Position numbers and translations under genes: made by a program. A stretch of DNA of 26,356 nt. Source: Suilimivivens sp963638365 (GTDB lineage Bacteria; Bacillota; Clostridia; Lachnospirales; Lachnospiraceae). The DNA is taken from the NCBI GenBank assembly GCA_963638365.1, contig CAVHRK010000057.1:1-26356 (forward strand), read 5' to 3'. A model generated the notes under the pieces. It ran no database searches. It saw only the letters and a program-made list of their open reading frames with translations, and was not told where the DNA came from. Positions 15,096-22,719 of this stretch are shown here, piece after piece (position 1 is the first letter of the stretch; every line of letters begins with the position of its first letter).

Positions 15096-15466
15096 AGAAG
15101 AAGGGAAAACTTACGAAGGAAGAATATGAGATCATCAAGACGCATGTGGAAAAGTCGGTTGAGATGATTCATTTTCTGCCCCACATGAATTATGTGATTC
15201 CGGCGGTTTTGTCCCATCATGAGCGATATGACGGAAAGGGCTATCCAAACGGAATCAAAGGAAAAGAGATTCCGATTCTGGGAAGAATTCTTGCCGTGTG
15301 CGACAGTTTCGATGCCATGGTATCACGCAGAGCTTATAAGGAAAGACTAAGTGTAGAGTATGCAATCGGAGAACTGGAACGTGGAAAAGGAACACAGTTT
15401 GATCCGGATGTTGCACAGGCATTTATTGAACTGATTGAAGAGGATCCTTCTTTTATTAATCAGTAG
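14921..15466 (+). pseudogene. HD-GYP phosphodiesterase domain, separated by frameshift
   Basis: This 181-residue frame reads MAAIDAKDSFTFEHSENVSKY and contains the HD motif (LLHDIGKIGI) and the full HD-GYP signature HHERYDGKGYP (15215-15247). Both metal-binding sites look intact, so the domain could hydrolyse cyclic di-GMP if made. No ribosome site precedes the ATG at 14921, and the upstream frame does not stop nearby, so independent translation is unlikely. The homology begins exactly where the preceding GGDEF frame loses it (SPTIFAL on one side, MAAIDAKD on the other). A single-base deletion or assembly error at about 14919-14921 explains this. Confidence 0.85.
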
Positions 15467-15492
15467 AAACGAACACAAAGGCAGGGAAAATC

Positions 15493-16257
15493 ATGAATCC
15501 GATTATCAGAGAGTATAAACAGGCCATTATTATAGGAGCCTCACCGATGGGAAAGGAAGCCGCACAATTACTTGCACTGTTAAAATGGGCAGGCTATGGC
15601 GCGCAGGATGAAAACTGTACCCATGACTGTACAACCTGCCGCAGCGGATGCAGCAAGCCGGAAATGAAAAAGGATATTTATGTGATTGCGGCTGACGGTG
15701 GGCTGAGATTTTTATTGGAAAATAAGATGCGTCCGGATTTTCTGGTGGGAGATCTGGATTCGTTGGAGTATGATGACGTTCTGACCGAAGAGGTGGTGAA
15801 AGCGGCAGTCGAAGAGATTCCGCATGAGGTTGTTCCGGTCGAAAAGGATGACACGGATATGGGACTGGCGGTAGCGAAGGCTTATGAAAAGGGATACCAT
15901 GAAATCCTGATTTATGGCGGCTGCGGTGGAGCGCGGGTTTCCCATACCTTTGCGAATGTACAATTGATGACCCATTACGCGAAAAAGGGTTGTCAGATCC
16001 AGATGATGGGTGACGGTATCCGGATGGAAATTCTGTGGAACGGTTGTAAAACATTTTCACCTGCCCTTAAGGGAAGCCTGTCTGTGATTTGTCTGAGTGA
16101 CAAAGCAGACGGCGTGGTCATACGGGGACTGAAATATGAATATGTCGGAAGCCTGACCTCTGATTTTGCGTTGGGTGTAAGCAATTCCTTTATCGGACAG
16201 AACGCAATGGTATCCGTAGAGGATGGAACCCTGCTTTTAGTTTATGAGAGAGGGTAA
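15493..16257 (+). CDS. Thiamine pyrophosphokinase-like protein with Cys-rich insert
   Basis: This 254-residue protein shows all the thiamine pyrophosphokinase landmarks: A66-A-D-G-G70, G86-D-L-D-S-L91, K118-D-D-T-D122 and the glycine-rich Y141-G-G-C-G-G146-A-R-V-S-H151, followed by the C-terminal thiamine-binding beta domain. The family makes thiamine diphosphate from thiamine and ATP (ThiN type). It is about 40 residues longer than usual because of an N-terminal insert with C42, C46, C49 and C53. It sits 26 nt after the HD-GYP segment and just before the TetR gene. The link to this operon is unexplained. Confidence 0.85.
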   Translation: MNPIIREYKQAIIIGASPMGKEAAQLLALLKWAGYGAQDENCTHDCTTCRSGCSKPEMKKDIYVIAADGGLRFLLENKMRPDFLVGDLDSLEYDDVLTEEVVKAAVEEIPHEVVPVEKDDTDMGLAVAKAYEKGYHEILIYGGCGGARVSHTFANVQLMTHYAKKGCQIQMMGDGIRMEILWNGCKTFSPALKGSLSVICLSDKADGVVIRGLKYEYVGSLTSDFALGVSNSFIGQNAMVSVEDGTLLLVYERG

Positions 16258-16284
16258 CGATTGAATTTAGTCACAGGAGGAATT

Positions 16285-16884
16285 ATGCCGGCAGGATTTA
16301 CCCAAATAGAACAAGAAAAGATCAGGGAAGAGCTTTTTCTTGCAGGAATTAAATTGATTAAAGAATATGGGATACAGAAAACCACAGTGGACAAGCTTAC
16401 CAGGAGCTGCGGAATTGCGAAGGGAAGCTTTTATTTATTCTATTCTTCGAAGGAAGAGTATCTGTATGCGCTCATGCAATATGTAAATGAGAAGACAGAA
16501 GGGATGATCCAGAGAAAGTTGGCCGGAAGGACACAGATGACGGCAAAAGAGTTTTTTGAACTTTTCCGGGAATATCTTTTCAGTGATTATGATTTAATGA
16601 ACAGCATTGATACCGATGATTTTCTGTGGCTGAAGCAGCATATGAAGGAGTATCATCTGTTCGACCCGTCCAGACAGAAGGATCAGCTAAAGCAATGGCT
16701 GACGCTGATTTGTGATATACGTCCTGATGTGGATTATGGAACTGTTGTGAATCTGATGAAATCCATTTATGCGATGTGGAAGTTCCGTGAAACCTTTGTG
16801 CAGGCCTCTTTTGAGAACAGTGTCCAGATGATTCTGAAGACACTGGAAGCTTATGTTACGGGAAATGAATTAAAGCTCGTATAA
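16285..16884 (+). CDS. TetR family transcriptional regulator
   Basis: This 199-residue protein has a TetR helix-turn-helix at about residues 33-53 (TTVDKLTRSCGIAKGSFYLFY) followed by an all-helical ligand domain that I cannot assign. The ATG at 16285 follows AGGAGG (16275-16280). A TTG at 16261 is in frame but lacks a ribosome site. It is the last gene of the 8887 operon, 27 nt after the pyrophosphokinase-like gene. A perfect 11-bp dyad at 16927-16952 and a matching shorter one at 8816-8831 are its probable operators, which implies autoregulation and control of the adjacent GNAT. Confidence 0.88.
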   Translation: MPAGFTQIEQEKIREELFLAGIKLIKEYGIQKTTVDKLTRSCGIAKGSFYLFYSSKEEYLYALMQYVNEKTEGMIQRKLAGRTQMTAKEFFELFREYLFSDYDLMNSIDTDDFLWLKQHMKEYHLFDPSRQKDQLKQWLTLICDIRPDVDYGTVVNLMKSIYAMWKFRETFVQASFENSVQMILKTLEAYVTGNELKLV

Positions 16885-16891
16885 AGTTATG

Positions 16892-16916
16892 TGGCATGCA
16901 TGATCAATGCATGCTA
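16892..16916. repeat. Perfect inverted repeat after the TetR gene
   Basis: GCATGCAT (16894-16901) pairs with ATGCATGC (16907-16914) around a 5-nt loop, plus two further pairs outside. No T tract follows, so it is not a standard terminator. It may slow or end transcription, or be a protein site. Confidence 0.6.
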
Positions 16917-16920
16917 TCTA

Positions 16921-16954
16921 TTGACATATAGGTTAGTATGAACTAACCTATAAT
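16921..16954 (+). promoter_or_regulatory. Promoter and TetR operator before the GNAT gene
   Basis: TTGACA (16921-16926) is followed 5 nt later by GTTAG-N6-CTAAC (16932-16947). This lies inside a perfect 11-bp dyad (TATAGGTTAGT, 16927-16937, with ACTAACCTATA, 16942-16952). With a 17-nt spacer the -10 is TAACCT (16944-16949). A TATAAT at 16949-16954 has a 22-nt spacer. The dyad and the TTGACA distance match the promoter at 8805. Confidence 0.8.
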
Positions 16955-16979
16955 AAAAATTGTGTAAGGAGAGGAAATA

Positions 16980-17576
16980 ATGCATATCAAAGAACTTGAG
17001 GAATCAAAAATCCAGAAAATCGGTCATGCGTTTGGCTACTATGATTATGGCGAAGAAAAGGGGCTGGTATCGTGTTACCGCAGTCAGGAAGCGGCAGCAG
17101 TTTATATCAACAGTTATGTGCGTATGGCTTTGAAGGGTGGTATGCTGTATACCACGAGTGAGCGTGGAGAAGGCTACATTGCCTATAAGCTGCCGGGACA
17201 GAAGGTAAGCCTGAAAGCCGGTATGGAACTGGTAAAAGGATTGTTCCAGTCAATGAATTTTAAGGAACTGGTGCAGTTTTTCAAGGTATTGTCGAAGGGT
17301 GGTCCGGATCTGAAGGACCGTATGGATAAAGAGAAGAAGCCATACATATTTGTAGGTCTGGTGTGTGTGACAGAAGAATATCAGGGACAGGGCTATATGC
17401 GCAAACTCCTGGATATGGCTTTTGCAGAAGGAAACCGTCTCCATGTTCCGGTAATTCTTGATACCGATGCACAATCAAAGTGCGACAAGTATATGCATCT
17501 TGGCATGAAATTAGAGGGAACACGTGATTTTGGTGAGAATGGAAAGCTCTATGATCTGATTAAATATCCGGATTAA
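16980..17576 (+). CDS. GNAT family N-acetyltransferase
   Basis: This 198-residue protein has the acetyl-CoA-binding motif E-E-Y-Q135-G-Q-G-Y139 after the strand YIFVGLVCV. A C-terminal segment (LDTDAQSKCDKYMHLGMKL) is typical of GNATs that modify small molecules. The substrate is unknown. The ATG follows AAGGAG. The gene has its own promoter, overlapped by a perfect dyad next to the TetR gene, so it is probably induced together with the upstream operon. It ends before a strong bidirectional terminator. Confidence 0.87.
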   Translation: MHIKELEESKIQKIGHAFGYYDYGEEKGLVSCYRSQEAAAVYINSYVRMALKGGMLYTTSERGEGYIAYKLPGQKVSLKAGMELVKGLFQSMNFKELVQFFKVLSKGGPDLKDRMDKEKKPYIFVGLVCVTEEYQGQGYMRKLLDMAFAEGNRLHVPVILDTDAQSKCDKYMHLGMKLEGTRDFGENGKLYDLIKYPD

Positions 17577-17580
17577 AACA

Positions 17581-17624
17581 AAAGAACTGTGCAGACTTAC
17601 GGATGGAATCTGCACAGTTCTTTT
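17581..17624. terminator. Strong bidirectional intrinsic terminator
   Basis: A perfect 15-bp stem pairs AAAGAACTGTGCAGA (17581-17595) with TCTGCACAGTTCTTT (17609-17623), followed by T tracts on both strands. It separates the convergent GNAT and pilin genes. Confidence 0.93.
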
Positions 17625-17635
17625 CCTAATTAAAG

Positions 17636-18088
17636 TTATCTTGTACCGAGAGTCAGGGAACAGGTTTCATAATGATTTCCATCTGCAACCTTATCACAAT
17701 AATAAACAATCTGATATCCATTTCCCGAGCTGTCTTTCGTAACAGCGAAATAACCGGCCTGCATCTTTACAGTATTTCCATCCAGAGAGGCAATCTCTGT
17801 CTGCTTCCAGTTACTGATGTCACCGGAATAATGATCGACAAGCTTTACCTTTGGATTATATTCTCCGGTGGAAATAAAATCGGCCTGTATCTCATCATAA
17901 TAGATTTTCAGATTTGCCCAGTCCCTGGCCACTCTGGACTTGTGAATGTATTTGGTATACATGGGAGCGCAGACAATAACCAGTACCGCCATGATTGCGA
18001 CTACAATAATCAGTTCAATTAGGCTGAAGCCTTTATTTGTATTTGTTTTATCTCCCTTTTTATTCCATAGACAATTAAAATTTCTCAT
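17636..18088 (-). CDS. Type IV pilin-like prepilin
   Basis: This protein has 150 residues from the ATG at 18088, preceded by AAAGGAG (18098-18104). A more upstream ATG at 18121 lacks a ribosome site. A short basic leader ends in NKG before FSLIELIIVVAIMAVLVIV, the class III signal cleaved by prepilin peptidase between G and F, with the conserved E5 and a hydrophobic helix. The remaining domain is polar, with two Cys near the C-terminus (YYCDK, ETCSL) that may form a disulfide. It would be assembled by a type IV pilus or pseudopilus machine, but no other pilus gene is in the window. It has its own consensus promoter. Confidence 0.88.
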   Translation of the reverse strand: MRNFNCLWNKKGDKTNTNKGFSLIELIIVVAIMAVLVIVCAPMYTKYIHKSRVARDWANLKIYYDEIQADFISTGEYNPKVKLVDHYSGDISNWKQTEIASLDGNTVKMQAGYFAVTKDSSGNGYQIVYYCDKVADGNHYETCSLTLGTR

Positions 18089-18204
18089 ACGTGCAAACTC
18101 CTTTCTGAAAATAAATAGCAATATCTTATGATCAAGTAAGCAGTTTCCGAAATTTTAATTCCCGGTTTTTACACAAAATGATCTTATTAATGATAACTTG
18201 AGGA

Positions 18205-18233
18205 ATTATAAAGGATTGTCATTTTAAAGTCAA
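18205..18233 (-). promoter_or_regulatory. Promoter of the pilin gene
   Basis: On the minus strand TTGACT (18233-18228) and TATAAT (18210-18205) have a 17-nt spacer. The leader is then about 110 nt. I looked for a cyclic di-GMP riboswitch in it and see no match. Confidence 0.85.
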
Positions 18234-18321
18234 TGTGAGAATTTTAGGAAAATTTCGTAGAACTGCCCGCGTTTTTGGATATTATGATAATGTGAAAATT
18301 ACTAAATTAAAATTTTTAATA

Positions 18322-18355
18322 ACCTATTTACACGGTAGGTAAATGGGGATATAAT
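18322..18355 (+). promoter_or_regulatory. Promoter and dyad of the suf operon
   Basis: TTTACA (18327-18332) and TATAAT (18350-18355) are spaced by 17 nt. The dyad ACCTA-N9-TAGGT (18322-18340) covers the -35 and the start of the spacer. An Rrf2/IscR-type regulator often controls suf genes, and the site placement would fit a repressor, but no such regulator is encoded here. Confidence 0.75.
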
Positions 18356-18386
18356 GAGCCTCAGAGAAAACCAGGAGGAAAAGCAA

Positions 18387-19133
18387 ATGTCAAAACATAC
18401 TTTGTTAGAAATTAAAGATTTACATGTGAATGTAGAAGATAAAGAAATCCTGCACGGAGTGGACCTTTCCATTGGAAGCGACGAGACGCATGTACTCATG
18501 GGGCCGAATGGAACAGGTAAATCGACACTGGGTTATGCCATCACAGGACATCCCCGTTATACGGTTACTTCCGGCAGCATTCTTTTTGATGGAGAAGATA
18601 TTACAGAGCTGTCAGTGGATGAACGTGCGAAGAAGGGAATCTTCTTATCCTTCCAGAATCCGCTCGAGGTGCCCGGAGTAACGCTGAGTGCCTTTATCCG
18701 TAGTGCTTTGGAGCAAAAGACAGGAAAGCGGATCCGTCTGTGGGATTTTAAGAAGAAGCTTTCGGAAACCATGAAGCTGCTTTCCATGGATGAATCCTAT
18801 GCAGAGCGTGATCTGAATGTCGGTTTCTCCGGAGGAGAGAAGAAGAAAGCAGAGATTCTGCAGATGCTGATGTTAGAGCCAAAGCTTGCGATTCTGGATG
18901 AAACGGATTCCGGTCTTGATGTCGATGCGGTCCGGACGGTTTCCAAAGGAATCCAGTTATATAAAGAACAGTGCAAGGGAAGTCTCCTGATTATCACGCA
19001 CAGTACCAGAATTCTGGAATCTCTGCATGTGGATGTTACCCATGTCATGGATGAAGGAAAAATTGTCAAAAACGGAGATGCTTCTCTGGTGGATGAAATT
19101 AACGAAAAAGGCTTCGAAGAATTCGAGAAATAA
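18387..19133 (+). CDS. sufC: SufC, ATPase of the SUF Fe-S scaffold
   Basis: This protein has 248 residues from the ATG at 18387, after AGGAGG (18373-18378). An upstream in-frame ATG at 18354 lies in the -10 element and is rejected. Walker A GPNGTGKS begins at G39, the signature FSGGEKKKAEIL at F147 and Walker B LAILDETDSGLD at L167. SufC is a soluble ABC-type ATPase that binds SufB and SufD and drives Fe-S cluster assembly; it is not a transporter. It is first in a five-gene operon with sufB 17 nt downstream. Confidence 0.97.
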   Translation: MSKHTLLEIKDLHVNVEDKEILHGVDLSIGSDETHVLMGPNGTGKSTLGYAITGHPRYTVTSGSILFDGEDITELSVDERAKKGIFLSFQNPLEVPGVTLSAFIRSALEQKTGKRIRLWDFKKKLSETMKLLSMDESYAERDLNVGFSGGEKKKAEILQMLMLEPKLAILDETDSGLDVDAVRTVSKGIQLYKEQCKGSLLIITHSTRILESLHVDVTHVMDEGKIVKNGDASLVDEINEKGFEEFEK

Positions 19134-19150
19134 GAAGGGGTGCGCGTGAA

Positions 19151-20557
19151 ATGAGAGAGAAAAGCCAGGTAGATGATATTGACCGCAGCATCTATGATAT
19201 CCGTGATGAAGAAAAAGATGCTTATCGTATGGAAGAGGGTCTGACCCCGGAAATTGTGGACAAGCTGTCGAAGGAAAAGGATGATCCTGTGTGGATGCAG
19301 CAGTTTCGTCTTCAATCCCTGCAAATTTATAATGAAATGCCTGTTCCCAACTGGGGACCTTCCATTGAGGGTCTGGACATTGACCATATTGCCACCTATG
19401 TACGGCCGAATACCAAGATGCAGGGATCATGGAAGGATGTACCGCAGGATATTAAAGATACCTTTGAGCGATTGGGAATTCCGCAGGCAGAGCGGAAGTC
19501 CTTAGCCGGTGTGGGTGCCCAATACGATTCCGAGCTGGTTTATCATAATGTAAAATCAGAAGTGGAAGCAGAGGGTGTTGTTTATACAGATATGGAAAGT
19601 GCCTTAAAGGGCGAATATGCAGATATGGTGCGTAAGCACTTTATGAAACTGGTGACGCCACGGGATCACAAATTTGCGGCACTGCATGGAGCAGTGTGGT
19701 CCGGCGGTTCCTTCGTTTATGTGCCGAAGGGAGTGCAGGTATCGATTCCACTGCAGTCCTATTTCCGTCTGAATGCCAAAGGTGCGGGACAGTTTGAGCA
19801 TACTTTAATTATCGTCGATGAAGGTGCAAGCCTGCATTTCATCGAAGGATGTTCAGCTCCGAAATATAACGTAGCCAATCTTCATGCCGGATGCGTGGAG
19901 CTTTACGTGAAGAAAAATGCAAAGCTGCGCTATTCGACCATTGAAAACTGGTCCAAAAATATGTATAACCTCAATACCAAAAGAGCAGTGGTAGAGGAAG
20001 GCGGTACGATCGAATGGGTTTCCGGTTCGTTTGGTTCCCATGTCGGCTGTCTGTATCCGATGAGTATCTTAAAAGGAGAGGGCGCCAAGATGGAATTTAC
20101 CGGTGTAACCTTTGCCGGAAAAGGACAGAATTTGGATACCGGTGCGAAGGTGGTCCATGCTGCGCCGAATACAAGCTCTTATATGAATACCCGTTCCATC
20201 AGTAAGGGCGGTGGAATCAGTACCTTCCGGAGCAGTGTGGTGATTAATAAGGAAGCGAAGAAGTCGAAATCTGCGGTTTCCTGTCAGTCCCTGATGCTGG
20301 ATTCCGAGTCCCGTTCGGATACGATACCGGCTATGGACATCCGGACAAAGGATGCAGCCGTAGGACATGAGGCGAAGATCGGAAGTATCAGTGACGATGC
20401 CGTATTTTACTTAATGTCCAGAGGCATGAGCGAGGAAGATGCCAGAGCACTTCTTGTCAGCGGATTCGCAGATAATGTATCAAAAGAGCTTCCGCTGGAA
20501 TATGCCGTAGAAATGAACAATCTGATTCGTCTTGAAATGAAGGGCAGCATAGGATAA
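19151..20557 (+). CDS. sufB: SufB, Fe-S cluster scaffold subunit
   Basis: This 468-residue protein is full length for SufB and carries the family's conserved stretches (YVRPNTKMQGSWKDVP, HGAVWSGGSFVYVPKGV, SVVINKEAKKSKSAVSCQSL). Its beta-helical core forms the SufBCD scaffold where new clusters are built from sulfur delivered by SufS/SufU. It is cytosolic. It is next to sufC and 12 nt before sufD. The frame is intact. Confidence 0.97.
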   Translation: MREKSQVDDIDRSIYDIRDEEKDAYRMEEGLTPEIVDKLSKEKDDPVWMQQFRLQSLQIYNEMPVPNWGPSIEGLDIDHIATYVRPNTKMQGSWKDVPQDIKDTFERLGIPQAERKSLAGVGAQYDSELVYHNVKSEVEAEGVVYTDMESALKGEYADMVRKHFMKLVTPRDHKFAALHGAVWSGGSFVYVPKGVQVSIPLQSYFRLNAKGAGQFEHTLIIVDEGASLHFIEGCSAPKYNVANLHAGCVELYVKKNAKLRYSTIENWSKNMYNLNTKRAVVEEGGTIEWVSGSFGSHVGCLYPMSILKGEGAKMEFTGVTFAGKGQNLDTGAKVVHAAPNTSSYMNTRSISKGGGISTFRSSVVINKEAKKSKSAVSCQSLMLDSESRSDTIPAMDIRTKDAAVGHEAKIGSISDDAVFYLMSRGMSEEDARALLVSGFADNVSKELPLEYAVEMNNLIRLEMKGSIG

Positions 20558-20569
20558 GGAGAGAAAGCC

Positions 20570-21481
20570 ATGACAGATATGATTATCAATAAGCTCCCAT
20601 CGAAGACCTGGAATTGGCTGAAGGTCAATGAGACAAAGCTTCCCTGGGATATGGAACATACAACCGTACTTCCGGAAGAAAACGTGGCGGTGAAAGAAGA
20701 ACCCGTCCACTTTTCCATTCAGGGACAGGGAGAATACAGCAGTAAGAAATTTAATATCCATGCGGCAAAGGATGAGCAGATCACCGTTTATATGGATTAT
20801 ACGCCGGAGAATAAGCTTGCCGTGTACACGAATCTGACTCTGGAAGAGGGGGCGCATGTCCGCCTCATCCAGTTACAGCACAGCGCGGAGAATTCCCTTG
20901 TATACAATACCATTCAGGGATCCTGCGAAAAGAATGCACGTATTGAACTGGTTCAGGTTTATCTCGGAAAAGGAGATATTTATTCAGACACAGCGATTGA
21001 TTTAAAGGGTGAGAAAAGCAGCTTTAAGAGCGATATCGGATATATTGGAGAGCATACCCATGTCATTGATCTGAATGAGGTAGTCAACCATTTTGGCAGA
21101 TGTACGGAAAGTGAAATTAATGTACAGGGTTCCCTGCGGGATGGAGCAAAGAAGACCTTCCGGGGAACGATTGATTTTAAGACAGGGGCCTCTGATTCCG
21201 TAGGAAACGAGCAGGAAACCGTGCTGATGCTGGGCGAGGACGTAGAGAATAAGACGGTTCCGGTGATTCTTTGTTCGGAAGAAAATGTGGTAGGTAACCA
21301 CGGCGCAACGATTGGAGAACTGGACGAGGATACACTGTTCTATCTGGCAAGCAGAGGAATCAGCAAAGAACAGGCAGAAGATATGATGGCAAGAGCCGGT
21401 ATTGAACGTTTAAAGAGCCTCATTGCAGACGAAGCTTTTACCGCAATGATAGATGAGGAACTGGGAGGAGACAGCATATGA
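20570..21481 (+). CDS. sufD: SufD, Fe-S scaffold partner subunit
   Basis: This 303-residue protein resembles SufB in its C-terminal half (NVVGNHGATIGELDEDTLFYLASRGISKEQAEDMM) but is shorter, as expected for SufD. It forms the SufBC2D complex and helps iron acquisition. The conserved histidine sits in VGNHGATIG. The ATG follows AAGGAGAG. The stop overlaps the sufS start in ATGA (21478-21481), so translation is coupled. Confidence 0.95.
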   Translation: MTDMIINKLPSKTWNWLKVNETKLPWDMEHTTVLPEENVAVKEEPVHFSIQGQGEYSSKKFNIHAAKDEQITVYMDYTPENKLAVYTNLTLEEGAHVRLIQLQHSAENSLVYNTIQGSCEKNARIELVQVYLGKGDIYSDTAIDLKGEKSSFKSDIGYIGEHTHVIDLNEVVNHFGRCTESEINVQGSLRDGAKKTFRGTIDFKTGASDSVGNEQETVLMLGEDVENKTVPVILCSEENVVGNHGATIGELDEDTLFYLASRGISKEQAEDMMARAGIERLKSLIADEAFTAMIDEELGGDSI

Positions 21482-22719
21482 CAGATTACAGGAGCGATTT
21501 CCCCCTGCTGACTTCGGAAGGATTCCAGAAGAGTGCCGGCATGGAGCATGACTGGATTTATATCGACAATGCAGCAACCTCGCAGCGTCCGCAGGCCGTT
21601 CTTGATGCAGAAGAAGAATTTTACAAAAAGCATAATGCCAACCCGTTACGGGGAAATTATCCTCTCAGCATCGAAGCAACACAGATGTATGAGGATGCCC
21701 GAAAGGCCGTGCGTGATTTCATTGGGGCGAAATCGGCAAGAGAAATCATTTTTACCAGAAACACAACAGAAAGCATTAATCTGGTTGCATACAGCTATGG
21801 CTTAAGTCATGTAAAGGCAGGGGATGAGATCTTAGTATCCATTATGGAGCATCACAGCAACCTGCTTCCCTGGCAGATGGTGGCAAGAACGACAGGTGCG
21901 GTATTGCGGTTCATGGAGTGCCGGCAGGATGGTTCCCTTAATTTGGACGAGGTTCGGGAGCAGATTACGGAGAAAACCAGAATTGTTGCCATTACGCAGG
22001 TATCGAATGTGCTTGGCAGAGAGAATCCCGTTAAGGAAATTGCAGCGATGGCACATGAGAAAAATGCGGTCGTTGTGGTAGACGGTGCACAGAGTACACC
22101 CCACATGGCAGTTAATGTACAGGAACTGGGTGCAGACTTTTTCGCCTTTTCCGGGCATAAAATCTTCGGGCCGATGGGAATCGGAGTCTTATATGGAAAG
22201 AAAGAATTATTAAAGGCAATGCCTCCTTTTCTTTCCGGTGGTGAGATGATTGAGTCTGTGAGCAGAGAAAGCGCAAAATACGCAGAGTTTCCACACAAAT
22301 TTGAAGCCGGTACGGTGAATGCGGCCGGAGCAGTCGGATTGCATGCGGCAATCGACTATGTGCAGAAAATTGGATTTGCTGCAATGCAGGAGCAGGAGCT
22401 TAAGGTGACGAAGCGTGCTTTCGATGGACTTAGAGAGCTTCCGCATGTTCATGTACTGGGATCGGATCTGCCGGAAGAGCATACGGGAATTCTGACATTT
22501 ATGATCGATGAGGTACATCCGCATGATGTGAGTGAAATTCTGATTGCCGATGGAATCTGTGTCCGGGCAGGACATCATTGTGCACAGCCTTTGCTGCAGC
22601 ATCTTGGAATCGGATCTGCCACACGTGCAAGCTTTATGTTTTATAATACGGAAGAAGAGGCAGAGCTTTTTGTAAAAAGTATCGCAAGCGTAAGGGAGCG
22701 GATGGGATATGGAAAATAG
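21478..22719 (+). CDS. sufS: SufS cysteine desulfurase
   Basis: This 413-residue PLP enzyme releases sulfur from cysteine to form a persulfide. The PLP lysine is K228 (FSGHKIFGP) and the catalytic cysteine is C368 (RAGHHCAQP), both in group II desulfurase contexts. The N-terminus contains YIDNAATSQRP, typical of SufS. It passes sulfur to SufU, encoded next with an 11-nt overlap. All landmarks are intact. Confidence 0.97.
   Translation: MTDYRSDFPLLTSEGFQKSAGMEHDWIYIDNAATSQRPQAVLDAEEEFYKKHNANPLRGNYPLSIEATQMYEDARKAVRDFIGAKSAREIIFTRNTTESINLVAYSYGLSHVKAGDEILVSIMEHHSNLLPWQMVARTTGAVLRFMECRQDGSLNLDEVREQITEKTRIVAITQVSNVLGRENPVKEIAAMAHEKNAVVVVDGAQSTPHMAVNVQELGADFFAFSGHKIFGPMGIGVLYGKKELLKAMPPFLSGGEMIESVSRESAKYAEFPHKFEAGTVNAAGAVGLHAAIDYVQKIGFAAMQEQELKVTKRAFDGLRELPHVHVLGSDLPEEHTGILTFMIDEVHPHDVSEILIADGICVRAGHHCAQPLLQHLGIGSATRASFMFYNTEEEAELFVKSIASVRERMGYGK

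Noticed and set aside
16261..16284. TTG start of the TetR gene at 16261
   Set aside because: There is no ribosome site for it, while AGGAGG precedes the ATG at 16285.
18089..18200. Cyclic di-GMP riboswitch in the pilin leader
   Set aside because: The leader lacks the conserved sequences of the type I and type II aptamers and folds only weakly.
16945..18327. TetR operator also present at the suf promoter (shared TAACCTAT)
   Set aside because: Only eight bases match (16945-16952 and 18320-18327), and the dyad spacing differs (ACCTA-N9-TAGGT). Chance is the simpler reading.
18354..18386. SufC start at 18354
   Set aside because: That ATG lies inside the TATAAT element of the suf promoter and would be upstream of the transcript start.
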